A DNA stretch of 33,156 bases from Nemertoderma westbladi (GCA_032718475.1 JAUCBJ010006549.1:1-33156), one strand, 5' to 3'; counted from the stretch's first letter, positions 10,250-20,659 are shown. Notes: a model not told the origin generated them from the letters alone. Numbers and translations are program-made.

Positions 10250-12759
10250 CTACAACCCACCGCCAACCTCGACCTACCTACAACCCACCGTCAACCTCGA
10301 CGTACCTACAACCCACCGCCAACCTCGACCTACTTACAACCCACCGCCAACCTCGACCTACTTACAACCCACCGCCAACCTCGACCTACCTACAACCCAC
10401 CGCCAACCTCGACCTACCTACAACCCACCGCCAACCTCGACCTACCTACAACCCACCGCCAACCTCGACCTACTTACAACCCACCGCCAACCTCGACCTA
10501 CCTACAACCCACCGCCAACCTCGACCTACCTACAACCCACCGCCAACCTCGACCTACCCACAACCCACCGCCAACCTTGACCTACCTACAACCCACCGCC
10601 AACCTCGACCTACTTACAACCCACCGCCAACCTCGACCTACCTACAACCCACCGCCAACCTCGACCTACCTACAACCCACCGCCAACCTCGACCTACCCA
10701 CAACCCACCGCCAACCTCGACCTACCTACAACCCACCGCCAACCTCGACCTACCTACAACCCACCGCCAACCTCGACCTACCTACAACCCACCGCCAACC
10801 TCGACCTACCTACAACCCACCGCCAAACTCGACCTACCTACAACCCACCGCCAACCTCGACCTACTTACAACCCACCGCCAACCTCGACTACCTACAACT
10901 CACCGCCAACCTCGACCTACCTACAACCCACCGCCAACCTCGACCTACCTACAACCCACCGCCAACCTCGACCCACCTACAACCCACCGCCAACCTCGAC
11001 CTACCTACAACCCACCGCCAACCTCGACCTACCTACAACCCACCGCCAACCTCGACCTACCTACAACCCACCGCCAACCTCGTCCTACCTACAACCCACC
11101 GCCAACCTCGACCTACCTACAACCCACCGCCAACCTCGACCTACCTACAACCCACCGCCAACCTCAACCTACCTACAACCCACCGCCAACCTCGACCTAC
11201 CTACAACCCACCGCCAACCTCGACCTACCTACAACCCACCGCCAACCTCGACCTACCTACAACCCACCGCCAACCTCGACCTACCTACAACCCACCGCCA
11301 ACCTCGACCTACCTACAACCCACCGCCAACCTCGACCTACCTACAACCCACCGCCAACCTCGACCTACCTACAACCCACCGCCAACCTCAACCTACCTAC
11401 AACCCACCGCCAACCTCGACCTACCTACAACCCACCGCCAACCTCGACCTACCTACAACCCACCGCCAACCTCGACCTACCTACAACCCACCGCCAACCT
11501 CGACCTACCTACAACCCACCGCCAACCTCGACCTACCTACAACCCACCGCCAACCTCGACCTACCTACAACCCACCGCCAACCTCGACCTACCTACAACC
11601 CACCGCCAACCTCGACCTACCTACAACCCACCGCCAACCTCGACCTACCTACAACCCACCGCCAACCTCGACCTACCTACAACCCACCGCCAACCTCGAC
11701 CTACCTACAACCCACCGCCAACCTCAACCTATCTACAACCCACCGCCAACCTCGACCTACCTACAACCCACCGCCAACCTCGACCTACCTACAACCCACC
11801 GCCAACCTCGACCTACCTACAACCCACCGCCAACCTCGACCTACCTACAACCCACCGCCAACCTCGACCTACCTACAACCCACCGCCAACCTCGACCTAC
11901 CTACAACCCACCGCCAACCTCGACCTACCTACAACCCACCGCCAACCTCGACCTACCTACAACCCACCGCCAACCTCGACCTACCTACAACCCACCGCCA
12001 ACCTCGACCTACCTACAACCCACCGCCAACCTCGACCTACCTACAACCCACCGCCAACCTCGACCTACCTACAACCCACCGCCAACCTCGACCTACCCAT
12101 AACCCACCGCCAACCTCGACCTACCTACAACCCACCGCCAACCTCGACCTACCTACAACCCACCGCCAACCTCGACCTACCTACAACCCACCGCCAACCT
12201 CGACCTACCTACAACCCACCGCCAACCTCGACCTACCTACAACCCACCGCCAACCTCGACCTACCTACAACCCACCGCCAACCTCGACCTACCTACAACC
12301 CACCGCCAACCTCGACCTACCTACAACCCACCGCCAACCTCAACCTACCTACAACCCACCGCCAACCTCGACCTACCTACAACCCACCGCCAACCTCGAC
12401 CTACCCACAACCCACCGCCAACCTCGACCTACCTACAACCCACCGCCAACCTCGACCTACCTACAACCCACCGCCAACCTCGACCTACCTACAACCCACC
12501 GCCAACCTCGACCTACCTACAACCCACCGCCAACCTCGACCTACCTACAACCCACCGCCAACCTCGACCTACCTACAACCCACCGCCAACCTCGACCTAC
12601 CTGCAACCCACCGCCAACCTCGACCTACCTACAACCCACCGACAACCTCGACCTACCTACAACCCACCGCCAACCTCGACCTACCTGCAACCCACCGCCA
12701 ACCTCGACCTACCTACAACCCACCGCCAACCTCGACCTACCTGCAACCCACCGCCAACC
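10250..12759 (+). repeat. 28-bp minisatellite array in the kinase intron (~90 copies)
   Basis: Head-to-tail array of a 28-bp unit containing CTACAACCCACCGCCAACC followed by TCGACCTAC. The 2,510 bp correspond to about 89.6 units. Variation is sparse: isolated substitutions (such as C/T in CTAC or G/A in TCGAC), and one unit near 10880-10906 lacks one base. It ends at a unit broken within CCAACC before unique sequence. The + strand, which is also the pre-mRNA sense strand, is C/A-rich and poor in G. Because 28 is not a multiple of 3 and the unit has no stop in any frame, an ORF of 864 codons runs through it with a 28-residue period. It begins in unique sequence with no supporting features, so I regard it as non-coding. 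Confidence 0.98.
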
Positions 12760-13268
12760 GATTCAGCGTATGATGATGTCATTTGCATCTAGTTAACGAA
12801 TGATTTCATTAGAACATTTATTTGAAATCACTTGTGTTGAGTTTGTAACCACAAAACAGGAATATATGTACCGGGAGGCTATACTGCTATACATATTTAA
12901 AGGAGATCTGGTTATAAATATATTAATCGCAATCTCATTCAGTCATTCACACTGATAAACATGAGTTAGATGGGAGCTGGGTATCCGGTACGACTCTCTT
13001 TTTGTGTTTCCGGTATGCGGTCAGCAAATATGAAATTTAGCGGGATAATTATGTGGGATACACCGTTTTGCAGTTTTACATAAAATTCGGGTATAACACG
13101 CGAACTTGCGGGTGGCATTTGTTGCATATTTTTAAATTAATTAATTATTTTTAATTTTTGTTGAAAATGTTTAATTACTTTTCTTCATTGTCTTCCGACA
13201 CACACACACACACACCCCCACCTATTACACACAGATTCATTTAGCGAACAGCCGGGAGTGTAACTATT
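12760..13268. other. Unique intronic sequence with (CA)n
   Basis: AT-rich intron sequence between the minisatellite and the foldback cluster. The only feature seen is a short (CA)n at about 13199-13215. No gene. Confidence 0.5.
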
Positions 13269-13558
13269 GATGTAATGTAAATGATTTTGTTCAGAAATTG
13301 AAAAAATGAGAAAGCGCGTCACCGGGGGTTGAACCAGCGCTATACGTACGTTTCGACCTATCGGGCCTCTCCAGTAGCGCTAATAGGTTCAGCCACTTGC
13401 CCCTGACATTTGCTCGCCCACCTAATCCACTTCTATTGAACAGGCAGTCTTAAGTTGCATATATCCTATCTCTAACAGCGGATCTACCGGCCTCCAAGTA
13501 TGTTAGTGTGAAACAGGAGGAAAGTACAAATAAATAAAAAATAAATATTCAGCTCGAG
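13269..13558 (-). mobile_element. tRNA-related SINE-like repeat, copy 1 of foldback cluster
   Basis: The element reads on the minus strand. GGGGCAAGTGGCTGAACC resembles a tRNA A-box region, and 13325-13335 is the complement of GGTTCAACCCC, a B-box (consensus GGTTCRANYCC). The two boxes are spaced like those of a tRNA with a long variable arm (Leu/Ser type), so this is probably derived from such a tRNA. The sequence beyond the tRNA-like part (13409-13558) is shared with copy 3 in opposite orientation. Arms 13269-13558 and 13761-14043 form a ~285-bp inverted repeat with a few mismatches and short indels. Confidence 0.65.
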
Positions 13559-13584
13559 TATTGCTGCCAGGTGATATTAATTCA

Positions 13585-13760
13585 ATAAATTGGAGTTGAG
13601 CTGTTAATGCAACTGTAATTAAATATTGAATATTATGGTTTTGTTCAGAAATGGAAAAAATGAGAAAGCACGTCATCGGGGGTTGAACCAGCGCTTTGCG
13701 CACGTTTCAGCCTATCAGACCTCGATCAGTAGCTCTAACCAGTTCAGCCACTCGCCCCTG
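13585..13760 (-). mobile_element. tRNA-related SINE-like repeat, copy 2 (partial)
   Basis: Same orientation as copy 1. It has the B-box complement at 13679-13689 and the A-box-like region near 13740-13760. It carries an outer segment (13585-13622, with AAATTGGAGTTGAGCTGTT) found also at the far end of copy 3 but not in copy 1. It lacks the ~150-bp segment that lies beyond the tRNA-like head in copies 1 and 3, and directly abuts copy 3 at a CTCGAG. Confidence 0.6.
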
Positions 13761-14079
13761 GCTCGAGCTGAATATTTATTTATTTGTACTTCCCACCTGT
13801 TTCACTCTAACATACTTGAGGCCGTTTGGTCCGCTATTAGAGATAGAATATATGCAACTTAAGACTGCCTGTTCAATATAAGTAGATTAGGTGGGAGAGC
13901 AAATGTCAGGGGCAAGTGGCTAAACTGGTTAACGCTACTGATGAGGCCTGATGTGCTGAAACGTACGTATAGCGCTGGTTCAACCCCCGGTGACGTGATT
14001 TCTCATTTTTTCCATTTCTGAACAAAACCAGTTACATTACATCATTAATTACAGTTGCAACAGCTCAACTCCAATTTAT
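13761..14079 (+). mobile_element. tRNA-related SINE-like repeat, copy 3 (inverted, longest)
   Basis: Opposite orientation to copies 1 and 2. In order on the plus strand: a ~145-bp segment starting CTCGAGCTGAATATTTAT, the A-box-like GGGGCAAGTGGCTAAACTGG, the B-box GGTTCAACCCC at 13977-13987, a tail with TTTCTCATTTTTTCCATTTC, and an outer segment ending at CCAATTTAT. It defines the fullest version of this repeat in the window. Pol III promoter activity is inferred from the boxes only. Confidence 0.62.
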
Positions 14080-14377
14080 GTTGTGTAATTATAACCTTTC
14101 TCTGATGACTCGAGCTCTAAATAAAGTAATTGCGTATTTTTCATTACCCCTTAATAAATTTGTACACCTTTAAATATCTTATTGTAATCTAATTAACATT
14201 TAAATTTGAGTTTGTTGAATTTCTGCTATTATTAGGCTGTTAGGCTATGTAAACTATAGTTTACATTAGGATTACTTTGGGAGGGAGATGTATATAACAC
14301 ACCGCTAATTAATATCTATGGACGGCTATATAGGTTGCCTTAGGGCGAATGATTAGCGTACTGTTTACCTAGTTATC

Positions 14378-14538
14378 TGGAGTGGATAGGATAAAGTTCT
14401 GTTGTAAACCATTTACCCTACAGCTAATAAAAGGCCTGTGGCCGAAATATTGCTGTAAATATTAATTAATTAATTTAATTAATTGTCATCAGTGGCTCAC
14501 TTGTAAAAAGATCTATCTTCTTTATCCTATCCACTCCA
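14378..14538. repeat. 19-bp inverted repeat flanking an AT-rich core (possible MITE)
   Basis: TGGAGTGGATAGGATAAAG at 14378-14396 is exactly complementary to 14520-14538. The core holds AAGGCCTGTGGCCGAA and a run of ATTAATTAATT. Total 161 bp, consistent in size with a small non-autonomous DNA transposon, but no clean target-site duplication is visible. Confidence 0.5.
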
Positions 14539-17343
14539 AATATCTATGCTACGTGATACCTCCAGTGACCAGGGCGCGCTCTACATTTCAGAACTTTACT
14601 GTTTTCCGGTATCCCAAAGACACGGACATATTGCTCTCCGCAGCCCAACCCACTCCGCAGCACGCCCCTCGCCCCTCGCCCCGACCCCTGGATAAATATT
14701 TATTATATAGGTTCTGATGGTGTATCTGGGCTCTGCAACTGTATAACCGAAAACCCATAGTAATGTGGACAAAACCGAACATATAATAATAAGACATATT
14801 TATAGATGCAAGATACATTCATGCCAATGCACAAGACATCGCAGTTATATCAATTTAAATTAATGTATAGTATCATTCTAACCCAAGCCAACACCTTATT
14901 CAAACCTAATCCATTAGTTAATTATATTCTACCGTATTGGCTTGTTGTAAGGAGAATGTACGATGGCGTATGTGCGTTTCGGTTACTGTGCTGTGCTCGG
15001 GAACTTGTCTTACTTCTTGGTCTCGTTTCCGCTGCCTATTGCCTTAGTATTATACAACCTTCAAAACTTACATTACGTACCTTGCCCTTTGAGTAATCGT
15101 ACCGTTACACTATAACGTTCATGTAACTTACATAACTTGGTAACTTACCAAGTAATTAACTACACCGTTACACCAAGGCCCTTTTTTTCTCTGTTTTCAC
15201 TTTATTTACATTTAATTCTACAACTTCGTTAGCATTAATTAATAAAATGATGAAGATGAAAAGGTTTATTTTTTATCTTAATTTTTTTTTGATAAATTTA
15301 TTATGTCAATTAAATTTTTTAAAAATCCATCAAATTAAAATTTACTGTTATGTTATCAGAATCTGTAACCATTGTTGTCACATTAATTGACCAGCCACTC
15401 CATCAAGGATTTGTCTATTTTTTCGAGCAATTCTCATAATGTCAATGCAGATATAGGGACGGAATTCTCCTCCACAACAAACGCAAGAAGTAATACTAAT
15501 AACATTTTTAATGCAATTATTAACTCTGTAGCAACAATACTGCTAGGCCTATTGTACGTAATTGAATTGATGTATTGAATGCCCCTACAATATTAGGCCG
15601 GCCTTGTGTTTACTTGCACTGGTGGATCAATTTTCTTATATAATGTATTTATTTTTTGGTTAGTTATTTATTTCTTTTTAATTTTACTTCCTATTTTTTA
15701 CATTTGCTCTACTTTGTTTCACATACCGATACTAATAATGGTTTCATTTTTGCTAGTACTGCTACTCACTTGTCCCTTTTTAATTATACTTATCATTATA
15801 ACCAAATAGGCCTATGTCAGAAATTTTTTCCCACTGACAATGAAAATAAACCGTAGCTAATGTAATTACATTTTCCTTGTTATTGATTGTCACTCCTCTT
15901 CCATTGATCGCATTAAAATGTCCGCTAATTTATAAAGGTTTCTACATTGCCGCTCTTGTCTTGTACGTTGGCTCGCTTCATTAATCACCGAGATACCATG
16001 CGTGGCCATCAACAACTACAATAAAATATCAGCCAATTAATTTACCAAACTGTCAGTCATTTCCAAAATTCAACATAGAGAGTGATGATGGTAGGGAGTT
16101 TGCTTCAACACAACATGGTCACATATTTCTTATATAATCAAAATAGTTCTGGGCATTTCAAATGTAGCCGGTTCCGCAGTAGTTATTCGTGCATCTACCA
16201 TTTAATCTTGGAAGAGGTAGTTTCAGTGAAGCTAGGCATTAATATTCCATTACCATTATTGTGTCGGAAGTCTATTATTACTATTATTAGTAGTCTGTGT
16301 TATTGATTCAATCGTCAGTTGAAATTTAAATACGATTTTGTAGTATTTTTTTTTCCACGATATAGCCATTTAACAGATTTATTACTGAATTTTCAGTACA
16401 GAGCCTTACAATTTTCCAAAAAAGACACGTGAAACAACAAGTTGAGGCAACAAGGTTAAACAAGCTTCCATAAGAAGTGTTGTTTTATTCTAATAATGGC
16501 GGACTTTCGTGTGCCGTATGCCAATAATGATGTTTGTCTGCTATATAATCATTCAGCAACCATTCTCCAGTGTTGCAGTTTTATTAGAACTGCAGTTTTA
16601 GGTTTTAAATAGTATAATAGTTGAAGTTGAATAGTATTATTAATTCTTCAAATGTTAAAATTACCGTGTTTATTGGCCAATTAAGGTCGCAAACGCCATG
16701 TATCCTTGATGATAGGATGTTCTCATTTAAAATTCTTTTTTTTTTTGAAAAGCTATTTTGGCGTTTCCAGCGTTTGTTCTGCATTCCGACTGATGCAAAA
16801 TACGTTTTGTGAGATATATTAAGCGCGCTCTCTCTCCCTATCCCTCCCTCTATCTCTCTCCCCTCCCTCCCTCACTCCCTCTTTCGTTTAATATGCTCAA
16901 ACCATTAAGCTATTGGCGGCATCTAAATCGAACTCTCTCCCTCTATATGTATTCTCGTATTTTGCTATCCCTTACCATGAACTCAAGCTATACATCTTGG
17001 CTGCACTTCAATAATCCCGGCTGCTTTGCCTTTGATTGCTTTTATGTATAACAGCTTTGACATTTCCGTAAGTGAGTAAATTTAATTGATTCATCTCTCG
17101 TACTATTTCAATGTTCTACTAAATCAATCAAATGGATGTTTTTTTATTTGTTTGTCGCTGCTGATATGCCTGTATGTGAAAGGAAGACTATACAGGAGAG
17201 ACTTTTAATAAAACTTAAAATGGCTCAGTAAGTAAATTAGTTGCAAATCCTTAAGGGTTTCTTTGAGTAGGCAAAACGTTATTCCTGCAGAGCCAGTGAG
17301 CCAGCCAGGTACACATATATACCGACATAAATAATAAATATAG
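14539..17343. other. Intronic sequence with no recognised gene
   Basis: AT-rich intron DNA with only short chance ORFs. Notable pieces are a polypyrimidine stretch at 16828-16884 (CT and CCCT runs) and two TAGGCCTA octamers (15544-15551, 15807-15814). Nothing resembles a conserved protein. Confidence 0.5.
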
Positions 17344-17618
17344 GTTAATGGGAGAATCTTTTAGGCTCGTTATGCCAAGGAATGCCTGTTCACCACCATG
17401 ATGGGTGATCTTCCACAGTAAACCCTTCCACTCTGTTTCCCAAGTTGCCTTGGTTCCCATTTATCGACCACTGAAGGATGAACGCCAGGGTTGGGCTAGA
17501 ACTGCACCATTTAAAGGACTGTACCCAAACAGTGCTTCCCCATCTAGGGATCGAACCAGGGCTTCCTAATTTGAAGCCCAAAAGTGTCACCACTACACCA
17601 AAGTTGCTGCTTGTAAAT
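17344..17618 (-). mobile_element. tRNA-derived SINE with probable 14-bp target-site duplication
   Basis: Reading the minus strand from 17618: a tRNA-like head GGTGTAGTGGTGACAC (A-box), a stem-loop with GGGCTTC and GAAGCCC, and a perfect B-box GGTTCGATCCC (complement near 17547-17557). A ~190-bp tail follows with no long poly(A). Both ends are flanked by AATAATAAATATAG (17330-17343 and 17619-17632), a likely target-site duplication, though the surroundings are AT-rich. Short chance ORFs overlap it and are not genes. The tRNA-like part would not fold as a normal tRNA, so this is not a tRNA gene. Confidence 0.72.
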
Positions 17619-19089
17619 AATAATAAATATAGATGGGTTCCAACAAGAAACCCATCTTAGACCCGGTACACATTACACATAAAAGAATTAGTTTAAAAAT
17701 ATATATATGAATTAATATAAATACATGCATTTATGTAATTATCCTGTCACTCTACACATCATAGAGATACTGAACACATAGTTTACCTAAACATGGATTC
17801 ACGGTTTACACATAAGAACCATCCATCCGTCGCTAGCTACCCATAAATATTGGTATACAGGGACATAAATACTGTACTCATTGGTCAATTAAATATAAAC
17901 GTGTACACAACAAAAAATAGGTAGGCACACAAAAAAATAAAGGCACAGAGAACAGCATTGAACGGCATAACCGCCGGTGGCATTCTGGCATTAAAACCGG
18001 ATGAAATTTAAATTTAACGCAGTTGCGCATCCAGGCCGGGTGTGGTTTGGACCAAGGTGTACAAAATAGCCAGAAACCAATCTTTCTTCCGGGAACATAC
18101 TTTCCTGTTCTAGTCGAATCGAAATTATATCGGGTATTTCCCATTCCTCCCCATTATGTTATCTTTATTCGTTCATCCCAACATTTTTCCAATTGATAAA
18201 TAATCGCATAGGAAGTGCTCACTGCCCTAAGAAGGGTTATATTCACACAGCAGTAGTGCAGCAACCATTATGTTACCTACTAATTGGTGTTCCATGTTCC
18301 TGGGAACCATTACGTACGACTCCCCGCAGGGTTTAATCAATGTGCTATGTTCGCCTGAAGCCTGTCCTATCTCATTACAATCGCTATATATTATTGTACT
18401 GAATGTGCGTTCATGTTACTGAAAAGATCGAAGTTTTAAATTAAAAAACTTTCTCGGACCGAGTAATTATTCGATGAAGTTCTAGGTAGTATATTAAACA
18501 GCAGCTGTTGTCTGTTACCGTTCCGTACCAGTATTGCAACAGCCCTGATGGTAATAAAAGATAGAATTGATTCTAACATGAACGAAGTGAACTTTGGATT
18601 TACTTATCTGGCTTTACTGTCTGCTGGAGAAATCAATTTGTATATATCGGGAATTTAATTAGCCGTATGTTAGACTGTTTCGTTACAACGGCAATGGTAA
18701 ACATCAATCCATCTAAACTTTTTCCATGGAAGAAGGGAGAGGGAGGCGAGGGGGTGTGTTGTGGTTTTGAAATGCTCCCCAGATTAAAATCAATATACAT
18801 ACCCGCAAATTACAAGCAGAAATGATAGTGTTCGATAGATTGAGTGATACTGCTATTGCTATGTTACAATTTAATTGAATACGGGGTAACTTAATACATA
18901 TATAGTATTAATGCAATGCGCTGCGTGAAAATGATCAGCTATTTAAGTAACCTTATTGTTATTGAAACTCATTTTTAGACCATTACTTTAATAATTATCA
19001 TGAAGTCTAGAATTTTGAAATAATAACTATTTATTACGGAAATGTTATGACGACGCTATTATGTTTTATCCCGTTTTATAATATTTTAG
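17619..19089. other. 3' part of the kinase intron
   Basis: After the SINE and its flanking duplication there is AT-rich intron sequence up to the acceptor at 19089. A purine-rich stretch (about 18728-18760) is the only compositional feature noted. No gene or recognised element. Confidence 0.5.
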
Positions 19090-19508
19090 GTCATGGGAAA
19101 CCAGTTGACTGGTGGGCGTTAGGAATTCTAATATACGAGATGCTGGTCGGATATCCTCCGTTTTACGATGACAACCCGTTCGGAATCTACCAGAAGATCC
19201 TGCAATGCAAGATAGACTGGCCGCGTCATATCGACCCGGTTGCCAAGGACCTCATCCGGAGACTTCTGGCGGCTGACCTCTCCAAGCGTCTGGGCTCCAT
19301 GAAGAACGGCACTGCCGACGTTACCGGCCACAAATGGTTCAAGGAGATCTCTTGGGACGACGTGTCTGCGTTGAAACTCGCGCCCCCAGTGCTTCCCAAG
19401 TTCAACCATCCAGGAGACAGCAGTAACTTCGAGCGCTACCCCGAGGAGGACTGGCGAAACACTCCCGTCGCCACTACTCTAGAACTACAACCTTTTCTAG
19501 ACTTTTAA
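19090..19508 (+). CDS. PRKX: PRKX-like protein kinase, coding exon 2 (C-lobe and C-terminal tail)
   Basis: Completes the kinase begun at 9283. The first two bases (GT) finish Gly239; codons continue H240 G K P V D W W. The acceptor is TATAATATTTTAG with a modest upstream pyrimidine stretch. Seen: DWWALG with F-helix Asp245, YPPFYDDNPFGIYQKI, the KRLG segment whose Arg normally pairs with the APE glutamate, SMKNGTADV, then the AGC C-tail with SSNFERYPEEDW and a C-terminal FLDF (374-377). FLDF sits exactly at the C-terminus and fits the FxxF hydrophobic motif of PKA and PRKX. Total length 377 is close to human PRKX at about 358; the difference is mostly a longer N-terminus. No lesion is visible, so the gene looks functional. 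An upstream ATG at 19047 lies in the intron in the same frame and is not a plausible start, because it would lack the whole N-lobe. Confidence 0.93.
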
Positions 19509-20199
19509 GAGTGGCAATAATACGGTTGGTTTGGTACCCAGTATAAATTGTACATATACAGTATATCGTGTCCATTAGTATAGAAGGATTATAATTTTTT
19601 TTCGACCTGGTTTAGTTTAGTTTTTGGATATCCAATTCGCATGCGATTTTTGGTAAGTTTTATAAGACTTGGTACTCTGTAATTTATTCATTAACTATAT
19701 AGGTTCTTATTCATTTTGTGCTCCGTATTGGTGTGAGTGATTCTTGGAGCTTTTTTTTTTACATACTAATTTAGATAATATATCCCAATCTGGTATATAA
19801 TAGGTAATGATTTTGTAGGTTTATAATTTGAATTATTTCCTACAATGGGGTTCCCGAGTATTTATGTATAAATAGATCAGAATTCACCCTGAACATAAAA
19901 GCGATTGTTTAGTTTTTTTCAAACGCAATGGAAATGTTTTTTGCTATATATTTATTAAAAACCAGATGGCAACTTTTATGTGAAACACAGTTAATCATTT
20001 TTGTTCGATTCGTGAAAATCGATAAAAGTCATTCAACGTCGGTGATATATGTTCCAAGATTAAAAAAGAAGAGATTTGAATTTTGTACGTTTTTTGTATT
20101 GAAACTAAATGGCTGTACTTTACAGTGCGTCCCCCCCCCCCCCCCCCCCCCCCAGAATAAAACTCCCTATTGGAAACTGGTACTCGTTTAACTACCATT
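19509..20199 (+). other. 3' flank / probable 3' UTR of the kinase
   Basis: AT-rich sequence directly after the TAA at 19506-19508. It contains T-rich stretches and a C23 tract at 20131-20153. No coding potential beyond short chance ORFs. It probably includes the 3' UTR, whose end cannot be fixed from sequence alone. Confidence 0.45.
20156..20161 (+). promoter_or_regulatory. Candidate poly(A) signal AATAAA for the kinase gene
   Basis: This is the first canonical AATAAA I find downstream of the kinase stop, about 650 bp away and just after a C23 tract. Variant ATTAAA hexamers at 19954-19959 and 20059-20064 are alternatives. No transcript evidence is available, so the choice is weak. Confidence 0.25.
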
Positions 20200-20345
20200 T
20201 AAGGATGCAAGGCAGTGGTGCGCCCTGGATAGTCCCTTTAAAGCATTCTTGCAGAAACGAAAATGACCCTTGCGGGACTTGAACCCACGACCTCCGAGAG
20301 AGTTGAATGAAATGATTTATCCAGTACACTACCCCGAGGGGGAAG
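20200..20345 (-). mobile_element. tRNA-derived SINE-like element
   Basis: Minus strand: A-box TAGTGTACTGG (complement at 20321-20331) and a perfect B-box GGTTCAAGTCC (complement at 20275-20285), with a plausible T-arm GTGGG/CCCGC. The anticodon arm is not tRNA-like, and the sequence after the B-box continues into a SINE-type tail rather than closing an acceptor stem. Exact ends and a target duplication were not found. It shares CCCGCAAGGGTC after the B-box with the SINE at 27230-27367. Confidence 0.55.
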
Positions 20346-20556
20346 TTTTTGATTCAAACATAATTTTTTTATAAATTCTGATTCTAAATAATAAATGATG
20401 ATTCTCAGTGGAGGACGACGGTCATGAAAGTATATTTAAAATTCTCTCTAAAGGCGCACGGAGAACCCCATTGTGATACAAATATCTAATTAAGCAATAA
20501 TATATGTCTTAATTACACATGAATGAGAGTGCTGATTGTATGGAGTACAATAACAG

Positions 20557-20646
20557 ACCTACGTCAACCCACAACCAGCGACCAACGTCAACCCACAACC
20601 AGCGACCAACATCAACCCACAACCAGCGACCAACGTCAACCTACAA
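20557..20646 (+). repeat. 24-bp minisatellite (~3.7 copies)
   Basis: Unit contains CCAACGTCAACCCACAACC then AGCGA. Units are nearly identical; one has CATC for CGTC, and the first begins GACCTACGTCAACCC. The motif resembles the 28-bp unit of the intronic array (CGACCTAC, CAACCCAC), so the two may share an origin. Confidence 0.85.
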
Positions 20647-20659
20647 TTACAATTAATAC

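Larger units (their letters stand above)
9998..19089 (+). other. Single intron of the PRKX-like gene (phase 1, 9,092 bp)
   Basis: Bounded by GTGAGC at the 5' end and TTTTAG at the 3' end. The joint restores the SKGHGKPVDWW segment that is conserved in PRKX. It splits the kinase just after the activation segment. It contains a 28-bp minisatellite, a foldback cluster of tRNA-related repeats, a minus-strand SINE and simple repeats, all described separately. I see no coding sequence of its own. The 9-kb size comes largely from repeat growth: the minisatellite alone is more than a quarter of it. Confidence 0.9.

Noticed and set aside
10202-12796. 864-codon ORF rich in Pro/Thr with a 28-residue period
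   Set aside because: It is the translation of the 28-bp minisatellite inside the kinase intron. All three forward frames are open because the unit has no stop codon; the period in residues equals the unit length in bases, and there is no signal or conserved domain.
14588-16306. Several 60-96-codon ORFs in the kinase intron
   Set aside because: Short, low-complexity or hydrophobic by AT richness, with no recognisable motif and no adjoining splice logic.
19047-19089. Start of a separate short kinase gene at the ATG 19047
   Set aside because: This ATG is upstream of the splice acceptor in the intron. The downstream exon has only the C-lobe and joins perfectly with exon 1 to restore the family sequence.
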